From positions 1 to 56,462 of the forward strand of contig JABIRL010000162.1 of NCBI GenBank assembly GCA_018667855.1: 56,462 nucleotides of DNA. The letters are read 5' to 3'. The DNA comes from Rhodospirillaceae bacterium. GTDB lineage: Bacteria > Pseudomonadota > Alphaproteobacteria > GCA-2731375. The notes below the pieces were generated by a model, which had not been told where the DNA came from, made no database searches, and saw only the letters and a list, made by a program, of their open reading frames with translations. The first letter of the stretch is position 1. Each line of letters starts with the position of its first letter. This document shows, in pieces, positions 8,934-17,369 of the stretch. The position numbers and the translations under genes were made by a program.

Positions 8934-9464
8934 ATGAAGTGGATATCCTGCCTGTTCGCCCTGCTGGTGCTTTTCCCGCCGGCCATGACGCTCGCCGACG
9001 AAGCCGCCGGAATAGCCGTCAAAAAAGCCGCGAAGCCGAAGCATCCCGGCGCCTCCGGCCTGCCCACGCCGCGCTTCGTCTCCCTGGCCTCTAAAAAGGT
9101 AAACATGCGGGCCGGGCCCGGCGTACGCTATCCCATCGCCTGGGTTTATAAGCGCCAGGGCACCCCGTTCATGGTCATGGCCGAGCATGAATACTGGCGC
9201 AAGGTGCGCGATATCAACGGCACCGAAGGCTGGATGCACCGCAGCCTGCTCTCCGGCCGGCGCACGGCGGTGCTGCGGGCCGGGATTACGGAACTGCGCC
9301 GCGCGCCGGAAGCCACGGCTCCCATCATCATGCGCGCCGAAGCCGGCGTGATCGGCAAATTGCTCGTCTGCCAAAAATCCTGGTGCCAGATGGACCTGAA
9401 CGACACCAAAGCCTGGCTGCCGCGCACGGTGATTTTCGGCGTTTTACCGAACGAGCAGTTTTAG
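8934..9464 (+). CDS. secreted bacterial SH3-like domain protein
   Basis: 176 residues from the ATG at 8934, chosen because a signal peptide (KWISCLFALLVLFPPAMTLA) begins there. The mature part contains tandem bacterial SH3-like units. The first, about 45-100, has the classical KKVNMRAGPGVRYPIAWVY with WRKVRDINGTEGWMH. The second, with VLRAGITELRRAPEATAPI and KSWCQMDLNDTKAWL, is weaker. Such proteins are periplasmic and may bind peptidoglycan. The 3' end overlaps the convergent amidase gene by four bases (TTAG). Confidence 0.88.
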   Translation: MKWISCLFALLVLFPPAMTLADEAAGIAVKKAAKPKHPGASGLPTPRFVSLASKKVNMRAGPGVRYPIAWVYKRQGTPFMVMAEHEYWRKVRDINGTEGWMHRSLLSGRRTAVLRAGITELRRAPEATAPIIMRAEAGVIGKLLVCQKSWCQMDLNDTKAWLPRTVIFGVLPNEQF

Positions 9465-10756
9465 CTTCCCGCCAACTCCACCATCGTCGCGGCCAAGACC
9501 TGGACGCCTTGTTCGAAGTCGGCCATGGCCATTTTTTCGTCCGGATTGTGGCTGCCGTCGGCGTTGCGGACCAGCAGGACCGCGGCCGGGATGCCGGCGC
9601 GGGCGAAGATGGAGGCGTCGTGGCCGACCGTGGCGAATTCCTGGCAGGGGATGGCCCGGCGGTCGGCGTTGTCATGCAGTTTGGCCCGCAGGGCGAGATC
9701 GAGCGGGGTTGGCGATGATCCCACCGCATCGCCCAGCACGAAACGGACGTTGCGGCGGCGGGCGATGTCTTCCGTCAGGGCGGCGATGGCGTCCCGGGCG
9801 CGGTCCAGGGTGTGCTGTTCGGTGCTGCCGAAGTTGAGCGAGAAATGGCATTCTCCCGGCACCTTGGTCAGGGCGTGGTGGTCCGGGTCGGTGAACAGCT
9901 TGCCGACGGTAAAGACGGCGGAGGGATCATCGCTGTCCTCGATCTCGTGCCATAGGGCCTCCAGCCGCCCCAGCAATTCCGTCACGGCCAGAACCGTGTC
10001 CTGACGTAGGCGGCGCGGCGTGGCGGCGGAATGCTGATAGGCGCCGTGGCAAACCCCGTCACCATGGCGCAGATTGCCGCGTATGGCGGTGGCCACGGCC
10101 AGGGGGGCGTCCTGTTCCACCAACAGCGGGCCCTGTTCGATATGCAGTTCCAGGAAGGCCTTGGTATTGGTGGCCGTCACGATGGGATCGCCTTGCCAGA
10201 TCTCATCAACCCTCAGGCCCTGGTCGGCCATATGGTCGGCGATGGAATGTTTGCTATCCAGGCGTACCAAATTGTCAAACTCTGACCGTTCCATAGCGCC
10301 GACAGCCAGGCGGGCGCCCACGTAGGCGATGCCGTACCAGACGCTTTCCTCGCACCGGGTACCCATGGCCGTGAGGCGGCAGCCCGGCACGATGCCGGTC
10401 CGGCGGACGGCGGCCAGGGCGATGACGGCCGCGACCGCGCCGGCTAGGCCATCGAAATTACCGCCCCGGGCGACGGAATCCAGGTGCGATCCGGATAATA
10501 TAGCGGGCGCGGTGGGATCCGAACCTTCCAGGTCGGCGTAGGCATTGCCGATGGCATCCTGCCGGGTGGCCAGGCCTTCCGCGCGGGCGGCCATGAGTAG
10601 AATATCGGCGGCGGCCTGGTCCTGCTCGCTCCAGGCGGGGCGGGTTACGCCTTCGTCATCAAGGCTGGCGGTCCTGATATCGTCGAAGATTTCCGACGCC
10701 AGGGGCATCAGGTCCGTGACGGCGGTTCGCAGGGCATCGTCCGCCACTTTGGTCAT
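9461..10756 (-). CDS. Zn-dependent amidase, hydantoinase/carbamoylase family (M20)
   Basis: 431 residues. M20-fold metallohydrolase of the N-carbamoyl-L-amino-acid hydrolase/allantoate amidohydrolase group. Metal ligands sit in SGSHLDS, GGNFDGLAGA, GTRCEES, LELHIEQGP and GSHNPDE. A lid domain in the middle begins GDGVCHGAYQHSAATP, where close relatives have an AdHAGTTP segment. The family cleaves the C-N bond of carbamoyl or acyl amino acids and ureides. The start overlaps the end of the NeuC-like gene (ATGA), so it is translationally coupled as the last gene of the NeuB/NeuC operon. This is an unusual partner for nonulosonate enzymes. A second member of the family lies at 17370-18608. Confidence 0.9.
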   Translation of the reverse strand: MTKVADDALRTAVTDLMPLASEIFDDIRTASLDDEGVTRPAWSEQDQAAADILLMAARAEGLATRQDAIGNAYADLEGSDPTAPAILSGSHLDSVARGGNFDGLAGAVAAVIALAAVRRTGIVPGCRLTAMGTRCEESVWYGIAYVGARLAVGAMERSEFDNLVRLDSKHSIADHMADQGLRVDEIWQGDPIVTATNTKAFLELHIEQGPLLVEQDAPLAVATAIRGNLRHGDGVCHGAYQHSAATPRRLRQDTVLAVTELLGRLEALWHEIEDSDDPSAVFTVGKLFTDPDHHALTKVPGECHFSLNFGSTEQHTLDRARDAIAALTEDIARRRNVRFVLGDAVGSSPTPLDLALRAKLHDNADRRAIPCQEFATVGHDASIFARAGIPAAVLLVRNADGSHNPDEKMAMADFEQGVQVLAATMVELAGS

Positions 10757-11910
10757 TCGGAACCGTAGGTCAGGCGTTTTTGTACATTGATTTCGGTCGT
10801 GGCGAGAATGTCGGCGATTTTTCGCCCGGCGCTGCCGTCACCAAATAATTTCGATTGGTCAAAGGTGCCATGGGCGATCTGGGCCCGCGCCTTGGCCTCG
10901 ATATCGGCCCGGTCATAAGCGGCATGCACAACATTTGCGCCATGTTCGCGGTCGGACTGTCGGGTGCCCACATTGACCGTCGGCGTGCCCAGATAGGCCC
11001 CTTCGCGCAGGCCGGAAGACGAATTTCCGATCAGGCAGGCCGCGTTGGCGATCAGGCGGGCATAATCCTCGGGGCTGAAGTTGCGATAGAAATGCAGCTT
11101 ACCGTCGCCAACCCGTTCCCGGTGCAGGCGCAGCCCCTTGGAAACATCGTCCGAACCCGCATCCACATTGGGCCACAGCCAGGCGGTCTGCATATCCAGG
11201 GCCAGCACGGCGGCCAGGGTTTCCTGGATCTGTTGAAAGCCCTGACCGAACTCCGTGGTCACGGGATGCTGCAGCACCACCAGATAAGGCTGGTTGGTAT
11301 CCAGGGTGGCGCCGACGCCCTTGTTGCTTTCGAACAGATCGTCGGGCAGGGAGAGATCAAGATCGGCGATCAGATCAATGGCCGGGCAGCCGGTCATATG
11401 AACCCTGACGGGCTCCTCCCCCATGCGCAGCAGATAGTCCTTGGCCAGATCAGTGGCCGGGAAATGCAGATGTGCCAGTTTGCTGACCGCATGGCGGACG
11501 CTTTCATCGATGGAACCCGTCACCTCGCCGCCCTGGGTATGGGCCACGGGGATGTTCATATAGCTCGCCGCGATGGCAGTGGCGATGGTTTCAAAGCGGT
11601 CCGCTACCGTCAGCACCACATCCGGGGCCAGATTTTCGAACTGGGTGGATAGATCCATGATCGCCATCCCGGTAGATTTCGCCATGGTGGTGGGGTTCTC
11701 CCCCTCGACAATGGAATAGACCGTTGCGGAAGGCTCGAAGCCATCGGCCCGGATGATATCCACCGCATGGCCGAACCGGTACAGCAGCGCCGAGGCGCCG
11801 ACGATGGTCTGCAACTCCAAATCGGGATGCTCCTGGATCGCGCGCATGACCGATTTGATGCGGCCATAGTTGGCCCGGCTGTTGACCACGACGCAAATTT
11901 TACGGGGCAT
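10753..11910 (-). CDS. neuC: UDP-N-acetylglucosamine 2-epimerase, hydrolysing type (NeuC/LegG-like)
   Basis: 385 residues, typical of NeuC. GT-B fold with two Rossmann halves. Diagnostic stretches are NSRANYGRIKSVM at the N-terminus, DRFETIATAIAASY, PVAHTQGGEVTGSIDESVRH near 125-145, and GNSSSGLREGAYLGTPTVN with GTRQSDREHG near 310-335. Enzymes of this type convert UDP-GlcNAc or UDP-diacetamido-sugars to free ManNAc-type sugars plus UDP, feeding NeuB. It lies 25 bp after the NeuB-like gene in transcription order. Whether the substrate is UDP-GlcNAc, a GDP-sugar or a bacillosamine derivative cannot be told here. Confidence 0.9.
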   Translation of the reverse strand: MPRKICVVVNSRANYGRIKSVMRAIQEHPDLELQTIVGASALLYRFGHAVDIIRADGFEPSATVYSIVEGENPTTMAKSTGMAIMDLSTQFENLAPDVVLTVADRFETIATAIAASYMNIPVAHTQGGEVTGSIDESVRHAVSKLAHLHFPATDLAKDYLLRMGEEPVRVHMTGCPAIDLIADLDLSLPDDLFESNKGVGATLDTNQPYLVVLQHPVTTEFGQGFQQIQETLAAVLALDMQTAWLWPNVDAGSDDVSKGLRLHRERVGDGKLHFYRNFSPEDYARLIANAACLIGNSSSGLREGAYLGTPTVNVGTRQSDREHGANVVHAAYDRADIEAKARAQIAHGTFDQSKLFGDGSAGRKIADILATTEINVQKRLTYGSE

Positions 11911-11935
11911 TATCGCAGGTCCTTATTGCACGTCA

Positions 11936-12979
11936 TTATTTTACGTCATCAGGGCGCAGCAGCCGGTCGGGCTGTACATCGTCCGCCAAGGTACGACCAA
12001 TGTATTCGTCCATCCGGGTGGCGGAAATGCCCGTGCCCGGTTTCTTGGCGGTCAGCATGTCAGCCGCCAGCACCGTGCCCTTGGCCAGGGCGCGGGTGGG
12101 CGCCAGGCTTTTGGTGAACAGGCCGCGCATGGTTCCCAACTCGTCCGCCACCACATCCTTATCCACCGGGTGAGCATCCATGGTGGCGAAGGCGGCTCGG
12201 CCATCGGCGACCTGGCGAAACTCCTCGAACGTCAGGGAAGCCGGTACATCGGGGCCGAACAGGCGTTTGTCAAAAGTTACATGCACCTCGATCATATCGG
12301 CGCCCCGGGCCAGGGCGGCCAGGGCCGGGTAGGGGCTGCCGCTGTGATCGGACAGACCCGCCGGGCAATCATGCGCGGCGCGCAGTTTGTCGATCACGTT
12401 CAGGCCCACTTGATCCAGGGGCGTGGGATAGCGCGAGGTGCATTGGAACAAACCCAAATCCACGCCCAGGGCGCGGATACCGACGGCACTTTCGGCGATT
12501 TCGGCCCACCGGCTCATGCCGGTGGAGAGCAGTATGGGTTTGCCGGTCGCCGCCATGGCCGCCATCAGGTCTGTTGATTTGTATTCGCCGGAGCCGATTT
12601 TCCAGGCCGGGTGGCCCAGGCCATCAAGCAAGTCCACCGCCGCGACGGAAAAGGCGGAGGACAGAAAAATAAGGCCTTTTTCCTTGGCATGATCGGCCAG
12701 GCCCACCCATTGTTCGGGGCTGAATTCCATGCGGTGCCAATAGTCGTAGCGGGTGGCGTCCTGTTTCGAGAACTTGACGCGGAATTCCTCGTCCAGCGTG
12801 GATTCGGCGGCCGCAATATGGGTCTGAAACTTTATGGCATCCGCGCCCGCCTCGGCGGCGGCGTCGATAAAAGCATGCGCCGTGCCCAGGCTGCCGTCAT
12901 GGGCCTGGCCGACCTCGGCAATCAACAGCGCCGGCGCGCCATCGCCAACCACGCGGTCACCAATCTTGATGGTGCTCAT
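11936..12979 (-). CDS. neuB: N-acetylneuraminate/nonulosonate synthase (NeuB-like)
   Basis: 347 residues from the ATG at 12979, which overlaps the upstream TGA; an in-frame ATG 12 bp earlier is also possible. A TIM-barrel with IAEVGQAHDGSLGTAHAFID, AGADAIKFQTH, SSAFSVAAVDLL, KIGSGEYKS, FQCTSRYPTP and GLSDHSGSPYPALAAL. A C-terminal antifreeze-like SAF domain follows at about 285-347, with LAKGTVLAADMLTAKKPGTG. It condenses a 2-acetamido hexose with phosphoenolpyruvate to give a sialic, legionaminic or related nonulosonic acid. The NeuC partner follows directly. No CMP-sugar synthetase is present in the window. Confidence 0.93.
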   Translation of the reverse strand: MSTIKIGDRVVGDGAPALLIAEVGQAHDGSLGTAHAFIDAAAEAGADAIKFQTHIAAAESTLDEEFRVKFSKQDATRYDYWHRMEFSPEQWVGLADHAKEKGLIFLSSAFSVAAVDLLDGLGHPAWKIGSGEYKSTDLMAAMAATGKPILLSTGMSRWAEIAESAVGIRALGVDLGLFQCTSRYPTPLDQVGLNVIDKLRAAHDCPAGLSDHSGSPYPALAALARGADMIEVHVTFDKRLFGPDVPASLTFEEFRQVADGRAAFATMDAHPVDKDVVADELGTMRGLFTKSLAPTRALAKGTVLAADMLTAKKPGTGISATRMDEYIGRTLADDVQPDRLLRPDDVK

Positions 12980-14379
12980 GCGGTTCTCCATTCAGGCACA
13001 TCGCCCTCACCCAAATCCCAGAACAGCCCGGCCATGATCTGCAAGCCTTCGCGCAAGACCGGCTCCAGCGCGTGTTCGTTGGGCGCATGTTGCGAACAGG
13101 CGGCATAGGAATGGGGCACCCAGATGGTGGGCAGTCCCAGGGTTTCGGCAAACACGTCGTTGGGCAGGGAGCCGCCCAGGTTGGGCAGAATGGTCGGCTC
13201 TACCCCCGTGGTTTCACGCAACGAGGCCCGAGCCCATTGCACCCAGGGATGATCAGGCAGCAGACGGGAAGCCTTCATCATGAAGCCGTCGTTTTTCTGG
13301 CCGACGGCGACGTCATGATAGCCTTCCTTGTCCAGATGGGCGCGGATCGCCGGCAGAAATGTCTTCGGGTCCCGGTCCACGGTAAAGCGGATCTGGCACC
13401 AGGCGGTAGCATTGGGCGGGATGGCATTGGCGACCTGGTCGGGATTACCGACTTTCATGGCCAGAACCTCGAACGCGTTCCAGGCGAACACCCTCTCGGC
13501 CGGCGTCAATCCCGGATGGCCCCAGTCTACTTCCACCTCTGGCCCGCCATCTCCACCCCGAACCTGAACCGCGGCCAGCACATCGCGCACTGATTGGGGG
13601 ATTGCTTCGGGGCGCAATTCGGGCAGCAGAATTTCACCTTTGGGCCCGACCAGGGTGGCCAGGGCATTGGCCATTCGGGTGCCGGCATTGGAAATCAAGC
13701 CGCCCCAGTTGCCCGAATGATGGCCGCCGTCGCGCAGATCGACGGTCAATTCGAAATTCAGCGCGCCCCGGCTGCCCATGAACAGCGTTGGTTTATCGGG
13801 CGCCAGGCGCGGCCCGTCCGAGGCCAGCAGCAGATCCGCGCGCAGTTCTTCCCTATGCGCCTCGGCGAATTCAGCCAGCCCGACCGAGCCGACTTCCTCG
13901 GACATTTCCAACAGGATCTTACAATTGAAGCCAAGGCGTTCGCGCACCGCCAGGACGGCCGCCATGGCGGCGAGATTAACCGAATGCTGGCCCTTGTTAT
14001 CGGCGGTGCCCCGCCCGTACCAGCGTTCCCCGTCCTTGACCATGGTCCAGGGGTCGCGATCATCCCGCCAATCGCCTTCAAAGCCACGCACCACATCGCC
14101 GTGGCCGTAACTGAACAAAGTGGGCAGGTTGGGGTTTTCCAGCCGTTCCGCCAAAAGAAACGGCCCGCCGCGCGGATCGGGGTTAGGATGGATCGTCACC
14201 TGGAAGCCGAGCGCTTCCAACGTTGGGGTCATTTCCTCGGCCAGATAACGGTCCAGTTCAGGGCGCAGTTCGCGCACCTGGGCGCTGGAGGCGATGGCGA
14301 CCCGGCGGGCCAGATCGTCAAAGAATGCACCACTATCGAAATGTGCCGTGGCCTGGGCAATGGCGGCGTCGCGGGTCAT
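12976..14379 (-). CDS. M20 family metallopeptidase (dipeptidase-like)
   Basis: 467 residues. M20 exopeptidase architecture with catalytic and dimerisation (lid) domains. Metal-ligand motifs are SYGHGDVVRG near 100, RWYGRGTADNKGQ near 140, LEMSEEVGS near 172, LLASDGPR, and C-terminal CSQHAPNEH. The best family match is the carboxypeptidase/dipeptidase group (ArgE/DapE/CPG2/CNDP-like). Substrates are usually dipeptides or N-acyl amino acids. Its stop overlaps the NeuB-like start by ATGA. The inverted-repeat element lies directly upstream, between this gene and the NusG-like gene. A separate promoter upstream is possible, but none is clear. Confidence 0.88.
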   Translation of the reverse strand: MTRDAAIAQATAHFDSGAFFDDLARRVAIASSAQVRELRPELDRYLAEEMTPTLEALGFQVTIHPNPDPRGGPFLLAERLENPNLPTLFSYGHGDVVRGFEGDWRDDRDPWTMVKDGERWYGRGTADNKGQHSVNLAAMAAVLAVRERLGFNCKILLEMSEEVGSVGLAEFAEAHREELRADLLLASDGPRLAPDKPTLFMGSRGALNFELTVDLRDGGHHSGNWGGLISNAGTRMANALATLVGPKGEILLPELRPEAIPQSVRDVLAAVQVRGGDGGPEVEVDWGHPGLTPAERVFAWNAFEVLAMKVGNPDQVANAIPPNATAWCQIRFTVDRDPKTFLPAIRAHLDKEGYHDVAVGQKNDGFMMKASRLLPDHPWVQWARASLRETTGVEPTILPNLGGSLPNDVFAETLGLPTIWVPHSYAACSQHAPNEHALEPVLREGLQIMAGLFWDLGEGDVPEWRTA

Positions 14380-14422
14380 GATAATTCCGGTCCTGTTTCG
14401 GTCAATTTCCGTCCGACCGTGC

Positions 14423-14697
14423 TTATACCAAGGTGCAGTGATAAAGACTCATATAGATCGTCTCAGAGGCCCCTCGGGTAGGAGTGGAACCGCCGACGAC
14501 CGGTACCGTCAAGGTTTCAGGACGCCGCCGAGGGGCCTCTGAGACGACCGAATTCGGCGCTTTACGAAGGCTTTCGGCGGTGTCGCGCGCCGCTTGTGGT
14601 ACTGGCACCCCAAATATTGCGGCGCGACACGCTCCTACCCGAAAGCCTTCGTAAAGCGTCTATATGGGTCTTTATCACCGCAACTTGGTATTAACGC
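14423..14697. repeat. nested inverted-repeat (MITE-like) element
   Basis: The 321 bp gap between two co-oriented genes is almost filled by self-complementary DNA. Outer arms at 14423-14460 and 14657-14697 are imperfect inverted repeats of about 38 bp; both ends read TACCAAG inward. Flanking TTA triplets could be a target duplication. Inside are two hairpins. One has perfect 19 bp arms at 14459-14477 and 14528-14546. The other has perfect 19 bp arms at 14558-14576 and 14640-14658, enclosing a second, imperfect pair at 14580-14593 and 14619-14630. No reading frame of note is present. It resembles a non-autonomous mobile element; an RNA role in operon control is also possible. Confidence 0.85.
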
Positions 14698-14700
14698 GTC

Positions 14701-15216
14701 TTACAGCACCCGGGCAATAGAATTCGCCGGTACCTTGACCCTGACTTCGCGCCCCAGCAGATTGAGAAGGATCACCACGCGGTCGGCATCGCCCCGGCGT
14801 TCAAACAAACCGATATGATCGGCCATGGCGCCGCTATGCAGGCGAACCTGATCACCGGGCGTCAGGGCGTTGGGGTCCACCAGTTTCACATGGCCGGCAT
14901 CATCCTCCCGCATGCGGATGGCCTGGATCACGTCGTCGGACACCGTGGAGGGACGCTCGCCGAAACTGACCAGGCTGACCACGCCGGGCGCGCTGTTGAT
15001 GGAGCGCCGGCCCGGAACCGCCGGATCAATGGCGACGAACAGATAACGCGGGAACAACGGTGTGCTGACCCAATCGGTCTTGCGGGCGTGACGGCGTTGT
15101 TTTTGGTATTGCGGCAAATAGACCTCGAAACCCCGTTCCCACAGATTGCTGCGGGCCCATTTCTCCATGCGTGTCTGGGTATAGACCGCGTACCACTGTC
15201 TTATGGGGGCGGTCAT
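14701..15216 (-). CDS. specialised NusG paralogue (RfaH/LoaP-like transcription antiterminator)
   Basis: 171 residues. The N-terminal NGN domain (about 6-110) begins RQWYAVYTQTRMEKWARSNL and contains FPRYLFVAID and GVVSLVSFGERP. A C-terminal KOW domain follows, with LTPGDQVRLHSGAMADHIG. Length and sequence fit the specialised NusG paralogues that travel with one long polysaccharide or secondary-metabolite operon and help RNA polymerase read through it. It overlaps the preceding regulator gene (ATGA). The placement at the head of the NeuB/NeuC operon suggests that this operon is its target. The housekeeping nusG, normally beside rplK, is not here. Confidence 0.9.
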   Translation of the reverse strand: MTAPIRQWYAVYTQTRMEKWARSNLWERGFEVYLPQYQKQRRHARKTDWVSTPLFPRYLFVAIDPAVPGRRSINSAPGVVSLVSFGERPSTVSDDVIQAIRMREDDAGHVKLVDPNALTPGDQVRLHSGAMADHIGLFERRGDADRVVILLNLLGREVRVKVPANSIARVL

Positions 15217-15881
15217 GGGGCGGACTCCGGGGGGTTGCTCGGCACTGAAATTTTTAACAGCGCAGGCGCTATTATCGTCTCCGGATCAAATTGGCCAGAT
15301 AGTTTTTCAAAGGTGCCTTGCGGGTCCGCCAAATCACAGATCAAAACCAGGTCATGGGCCGGCAGGGACGCCGCATCGCGGACCAGATCGACATGGCGGA
15401 ACCGGTTCGCCGTGGCGCCTTCATCGGCCACGCCGACCACTTCGATATCATGTTGAAGCGCGCACAAAAGTGCGATTTCCGCCAGCTCCCCCGCGCCCAC
15501 AAGCGCGACCCGGCGGCGGCCCGTATCGGCGGCTTCGCCCAACAAATCATCACATTGATTGCGGGCCCGGCGATAGAAGTCAAAGGAGCGAAACAAATAG
15601 TTCGCGGTCAGCCGGGATTTCTCGCCAAAACCTTTGGGCGTTAGATAGTAAGCATAACGATTCGGCGGCGTCTTGCGTACCTTAACCAGACCCATGCGCA
15701 CGCAACGCTTCAAATAGGCGTTGGTTAACCCCAGCGCGATATTCAAACGTGCCGCCAAACCCCGTTGCGACAAGCTCTCTTCGCCATCCACCGCATGCAG
15801 CATTTCCATGGTGATGCGAGCCTCACCATCTATGCCATCGGTGGATATTTCGGTTTCGTCTACGGTCTGTTCGCTGCTCAT
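15213..15881 (-). CDS. EPS-associated MarR-type winged-helix regulator
   Basis: 222 residues from the ATG at 15881; a TTG four codons upstream also exists. The N-terminal winged helix (about 25-95) has SQRGLAARLNIALGLTNAYL, then KVRKTPPNRYAYYLTPKG and EKSRLTANYLFRSFDFYR. This matches the EPS-associated MarR family found at the head of exopolysaccharide clusters. The C-terminal part (about 110-205) looks like a small nucleotide-binding Rossmann-like module (VALVGAGELAEIAL...VVGVADE), which could sense a ligand. Two perfect palindromes lie 22-61 bp upstream of the start and are probable operators. It is the first gene of the operon and overlaps the NusG-like gene. Confidence 0.85.
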   Translation of the reverse strand: MSSEQTVDETEISTDGIDGEARITMEMLHAVDGEESLSQRGLAARLNIALGLTNAYLKRCVRMGLVKVRKTPPNRYAYYLTPKGFGEKSRLTANYLFRSFDFYRRARNQCDDLLGEAADTGRRRVALVGAGELAEIALLCALQHDIEVVGVADEGATANRFRHVDLVRDAASLPAHDLVLICDLADPQGTFEKLSGQFDPETIIAPALLKISVPSNPPESAP

Positions 15882-15902
15882 TCGGGGTCCCAACCGAATC
15901 GG

Positions 15903-15942
15903 TGTTCACAGGGTGAACAATATGGCGTTCATAACATGAACG
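15903..15942. promoter_or_regulatory. two tandem palindromic operator-like sites
   Basis: Two perfect 7+7 inverted repeats with 3-base spacers lie side by side: TGTTCAC-AGG-GTGAACA at 15903-15919 and CGTTCAT-AAC-ATGAACG at 15926-15942. Both share the core GTTCA-N5-TGAAC. Their centres are 23 bp apart, close to two helical turns. They lie just upstream of the winged-helix regulator start (15881) and in the 288 bp divergent gap shared with the M20 gene at 16170. Autoregulation by the MarR-type protein is the simplest inference. A weaker palindrome (CCATT-N6-AATGG) follows at 15948-15963. Confidence 0.7.
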
Positions 15943-16169
15943 TCAAGCCATTCATGTCAATGGAATCAAATAATTCACACAAACTGACGGTACGGTTCGG
16001 CCTGTAGCAGGGCGATGTCCATATCCTGAAATAACAGGCCATGGTTAATCGATACCGCCGCCGCCGCGCCGCCAACCATAACGGCTGTTCAAAGCAGTCC
16101 GAGCAATGTTAAATTTGCTATCTTCTCCCACACCCGAAGCCACGATCGAAAAATGACGAGGTTCGAATA

Positions 16170-17333
16170 ATGCCGACTGTTGCCGATATCGAAAAAATGA
16201 GGGATGAAATGACGGCGTGGCGGCGGGATCTGCATGCGCACCCCGAATTGGGCTTTGAAGAGAACCGCACGGCGGATTTTGTCGCGACGAAACTGGAGGA
16301 ATTCGGCCTCCAGGTCCATCGCGGTATCGGCAAGACCGGGGTTGTCGGGGTGCTGAAGGTGGGCAATGAAACCACGGCTGTCGGCTTGCGCGCCGATATG
16401 GACGCCTTGCCCATCAGGGAGCGGAACAGCTTCGATCACCGCTCCACCAACGACGGCGTCATGCATGCGTGCGGCCATGACGGCCATAGCGCGATGTTGC
16501 TGGCGGCCGCCAAATATCTGGCTGCGACGCAGAATTTCAAGGGCCAGGTGAATTTCATCTTTCAGCCGGCGGAAGAAGGCATCGGCGGCGCCCGCGCGAT
16601 GATCGCGGATGGTCTGTTCGAACAGTTTCCCTGCGATACCATTTACGCCATGCACAACGCGCCCGGCACGCCCATCGGGACGTTCGATGCCACCGCCGGC
16701 ACCCGCACCGCGGCAGGGGCCTTTTTCGATATTGTTATTCATGGCAAGGGCTCCCATGGCGCCCACCCCCACAAAGGTATTGATCCGGTGGCCATCGCGG
16801 GTGAATTGATCGGTGCCCTGCAAACCGTGGTCTCCCGCAATCTGCCTCCGACCGCGCCGGCGGTGCTTTCAATTACGCAAATGCATGCGGGCGACGCCTA
16901 TAACGTGATCCCGGAAACCGCCCGTCTATCCGGCACCGTCAGAACCTTTTCCATGGAGGTCATGGAACAGATCCAGCGCCGCATTGAGACATTGACGAAA
17001 GGTGTTGCAGAGGGACATGAGGCATCAGCGGAGGTGGATTTTCGGATCATCTTCCACCCCGTGGTCAACGCGTCAGAGCCCGCCGCACTGGCGGGCGAAG
17101 TTTGTGAGGAACTGGTGGGTTCCGATCAGGTGCTGCGGGAGGCGCCGGCGGGAACGGGTTCGGAGGATTTTTCCTTCATGGCGGAACAGGTTCCCGGCTG
17201 TTATCTGCGCCTTGGCAATGGTGTCGACAGCATCACGGTGCACAATCACGACTATGACTTCAACGACGAAGCGCTGGTTTACGGCGCCAGCTTTTTCTCC
17301 CGCATCGTGGAACGCAGCCTGCCCCTGGAATAA
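16170..17333 (+). CDS. M20 family amidohydrolase (hippurate/N-acyl-amino-acid hydrolase type)
   Basis: 387 residues. The M20D signature is clear: WRRDLHAHPELGFEENRTAD at the N-terminus, GLRADMDALPI near 75, MHACGHDGHSAMLL near 100, and FQPAEEGIGGARAMI near 133. A lid domain follows with KGSHGAHPHKGIDPV, and a C-terminal TGSEDFSFM. Relatives hydrolyse hippurate, N-acyl-aspartate or -glutamate, or indole-acetyl amino acids in the cytoplasm. It is the first gene of a plus-strand operon, divergent from the EPS regulator, and is followed 36 bp later by a carbamoylase-type amidase. This mirrors the pair of M20 enzymes in the opposite operon. Confidence 0.93.
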   Translation: MPTVADIEKMRDEMTAWRRDLHAHPELGFEENRTADFVATKLEEFGLQVHRGIGKTGVVGVLKVGNETTAVGLRADMDALPIRERNSFDHRSTNDGVMHACGHDGHSAMLLAAAKYLAATQNFKGQVNFIFQPAEEGIGGARAMIADGLFEQFPCDTIYAMHNAPGTPIGTFDATAGTRTAAGAFFDIVIHGKGSHGAHPHKGIDPVAIAGELIGALQTVVSRNLPPTAPAVLSITQMHAGDAYNVIPETARLSGTVRTFSMEVMEQIQRRIETLTKGVAEGHEASAEVDFRIIFHPVVNASEPAALAGEVCEELVGSDQVLREAPAGTGSEDFSFMAEQVPGCYLRLGNGVDSITVHNHDYDFNDEALVYGASFFSRIVERSLPLE

Positions 17334-17369
17334 TCGGCCCGGCAAAAGATAAATAGGAGAGGTCTGATC

